DNA of 14,527 bases, from positions 1-14,527 of the forward strand of contig CAZSRZ010000125.1 of the NCBI GenBank assembly GCA_964609085.1, given 5' to 3'. Source of the stretch: JANPLG01 sp964609085. Its GTDB lineage: Bacteria > Armatimonadota > SYMT01. The position numbers and the translations under genes were made by a program. The notes under the pieces were generated by a model. It was not told the DNA's origin. It saw only the letters and a list, made by a program, of their open reading frames with translations, and did no database searches. Position 1 is the first letter of the stretch. Every line of letters begins with the position of its first letter. Positions 13,391 to 14,527 of the stretch are shown here, piece by piece.

Positions 13391-14410
13391 CTACTCGAGG
13401 CCAAGGCCGTCGATAGCTTCGCCCGCTTCGAAGGCCGCCTGGCGTCGCTTCGCTCGCTTGACGGCGTACATCGCGTCATCCCCCTGCCGAAGGGCTTCGT
13501 CCGCAGTCACCGTCTGCGAGTCGAGCGGGACAATCCCGGTGCTGAACTCCAGCCGTAGTCCTTCGCGGTTGGCTAGCGCATCGAGGCGTTGCTGCAGTCG
13601 AACGAGGATCGGTTCGGCATCCCTCACGGTTGTTTCGGGAAACAGGAGCACAAACTCATCGCCGCCGAGCCTTGCTACCACGTCGCAGTCTCGGAGTGAC
13701 TCCCGCATCTCCCTCGCGACCTCGCGCAGGATGTGGTCACCGATGCTATGGCCGAGTTGATCGTTCAGGAGTTTGAAGTCGTCGATATCTACGTACAGGA
13801 GGATGAGGGGCCGGCGGTATCGTCGCGCCCGGCTGATCTCGGCATTCAGGAGTTGGTAGAGCGCCCGACGGTTCGCGACGCCCGTCAGCGCATCGGTCAG
13901 CGCGAGGCGTCTGAACTCCTCGTTGGCTTGCAGCGTTCGATCTCGCTCCGCCTCAAGTGCGCGGATCCGGTCCTCGCTGATCTGGCGCTGCCGGAACTGC
14001 TCCATCGCGGCGAAGAGACCGGAGTTGAGTTGAGCGGCGTGCACCGGATCGACGAGATAGCCGACCGCACCCACCTCAAGCGCCCTCCGCACCATTGGCT
14101 GGTCCGAGGATGCGGCGAGCAGCACGATAGGAGTGGGGCAACCCTCCATGATTGCGGTGGTGGCGGCAATTCCATCCAGCGCGGGCGATTCCAGATCCAT
14201 CAGGATCAAGTCTGGTCGGAGTCCCTCGGCCAGTCGTAAGACTTCGCCGATCGAGCAAGCCTGGCCCACTGCGTGGAATCCGGCCTGTTCCAACAGACGA
14301 GCGAAAACCGTGCCTGCCACCAGCTTCTCGCCCGCCACGAGCACTCGGAGAGTCGAGCGCGCGGTCTGCACGGAACTGGTCATCGGCCCGGCGACAAGTC
14401 GGTCTGACAT
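13391..14410 (-). CDS. Response-regulator diguanylate cyclase (REC-GGDEF) with degenerate receiver
   Basis: 339 residues. A receiver-like domain (about 21-135) begins LRVLVAGEKLVAGTVF and has Asp72 in LILMDLESPALDG at the phospho-acceptor place. The usual acidic pair of strand 1 is Gly27-Glu28, the switch Thr/Ser is Ala99, and the conserved Lys near the end of strand 5 is Asp121 (GYLVDP). A helical coiled-coil linker (about 136-168) joins a GGDEF domain: LTDALTGVANRR (171-182), YVDIDDFKLLND (206-217) and GGDEF (249-253). The inhibitory RxxD site (Arg240, Asp243) lies in the right place before GGDEF. The enzyme should make cyclic di-GMP from two GTP in the cytoplasm. ATG 14410 has only a weak upstream AGGT. 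No EAL domain follows, and the neighbouring helicase suggests no functional link. Confidence 0.93.
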   Translation of the reverse strand: MSDRLVAGPMTSSVQTARSTLRVLVAGEKLVAGTVFARLLEQAGFHAVGQACSIGEVLRLAEGLRPDLILMDLESPALDGIAATTAIMEGCPTPIVLLAASSDQPMVRRALEVGAVGYLVDPVHAAQLNSGLFAAMEQFRQRQISEDRIRALEAERDRTLQANEEFRRLALTDALTGVANRRALYQLLNAEISRARRYRRPLILLYVDIDDFKLLNDQLGHSIGDHILREVAREMRESLRDCDVVARLGGDEFVLLFPETTVRDAEPILVRLQQRLDALANREGLRLEFSTGIVPLDSQTVTADEALRQGDDAMYAVKRAKRRQAAFEAGEAIDGLGLE

Positions 14411-14527
14411 CTATACCTGTAGCGATTGCGATGGTGCTATAGACATCGGCAGATCCGGAGAATCCAGGTCACATTATCGGTCGCTGGCCGAGGTTGGCCT
14501 GATTCTGCTGCGTCAATAGTTTATTGG
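14411..14527. other. Right-edge intergenic sequence
   Basis: The 117 bases upstream of the diguanylate cyclase hold no recognisable gene, promoter or repeat. The minus-strand motif TATAGC near 14435 resembles a -10 box but has no clear -35 partner, so I do not call it. Any upstream gene would be outside the window. Confidence 0.4.

Overview
The window is high-GC bacterial DNA with tightly spaced genes and Shine-Dalgarno motifs (GGAG or AGGAG) before most starts. Phylum cannot be fixed from this sequence alone. An ammonium transporter with its P-II partner, an XPB-type helicase with a helicase-associated partner, a Tat-exported DUF3500-like protein, an FHS-like sugar permease, and a subtilase with fibronectin type III and malectin-like domains together fit an environmental bacterium. 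Planctomycetota or Armatimonadota are my best guesses, with low confidence. A run of exactly 100 N at 1350-1449 marks a scaffold gap, so this is draft assembly, possibly metagenomic.

Left part (1-3146): the 3' end of an oligopeptide/dipeptide ABC transporter ATPase on the + strand overlaps, tail to tail, a TPR-like protein gene on the - strand. Next comes a gene-free stretch of about 560 bp with a 69-bp tandem repeat interrupted by the gap and a long imperfect hairpin. An MFS permease on the - strand follows.

Centre (3147-6552): a divergent intergenic region separates the permease from an amt-P-II operon for ammonium uptake and nitrogen signalling. A perfect 14-bp inverted repeat ends the operon. 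It is followed on the - strand by a small cysteine-containing protein of 57 residues with its own plausible promoter and ribosome binding site, and then by a Tat-signal DUF3500-like protein.

Right part (6553-14527): a 470-bp leader region rich in hairpins precedes a secreted multidomain subtilase that ends at a convincing terminator. A small secreted ASH-like domain protein lies convergent to it. The next unit is a two-gene operon with a 4-nt overlap: a helicase-associated (XPB/Ssl2 N-terminal-like) protein and the XPB/Ssl2-type DNA helicase. Both carry versions of the same domain. A convergent response-regulator diguanylate cyclase with a degenerate receiver closes the window.

No clear mobile element, CRISPR array, rRNA or tRNA was found. 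The items most worth following up are the XPB pair with its shared domain, the small Cys protein, the degenerate receiver on an intact GGDEF enzyme, and the structured leader of the subtilase.
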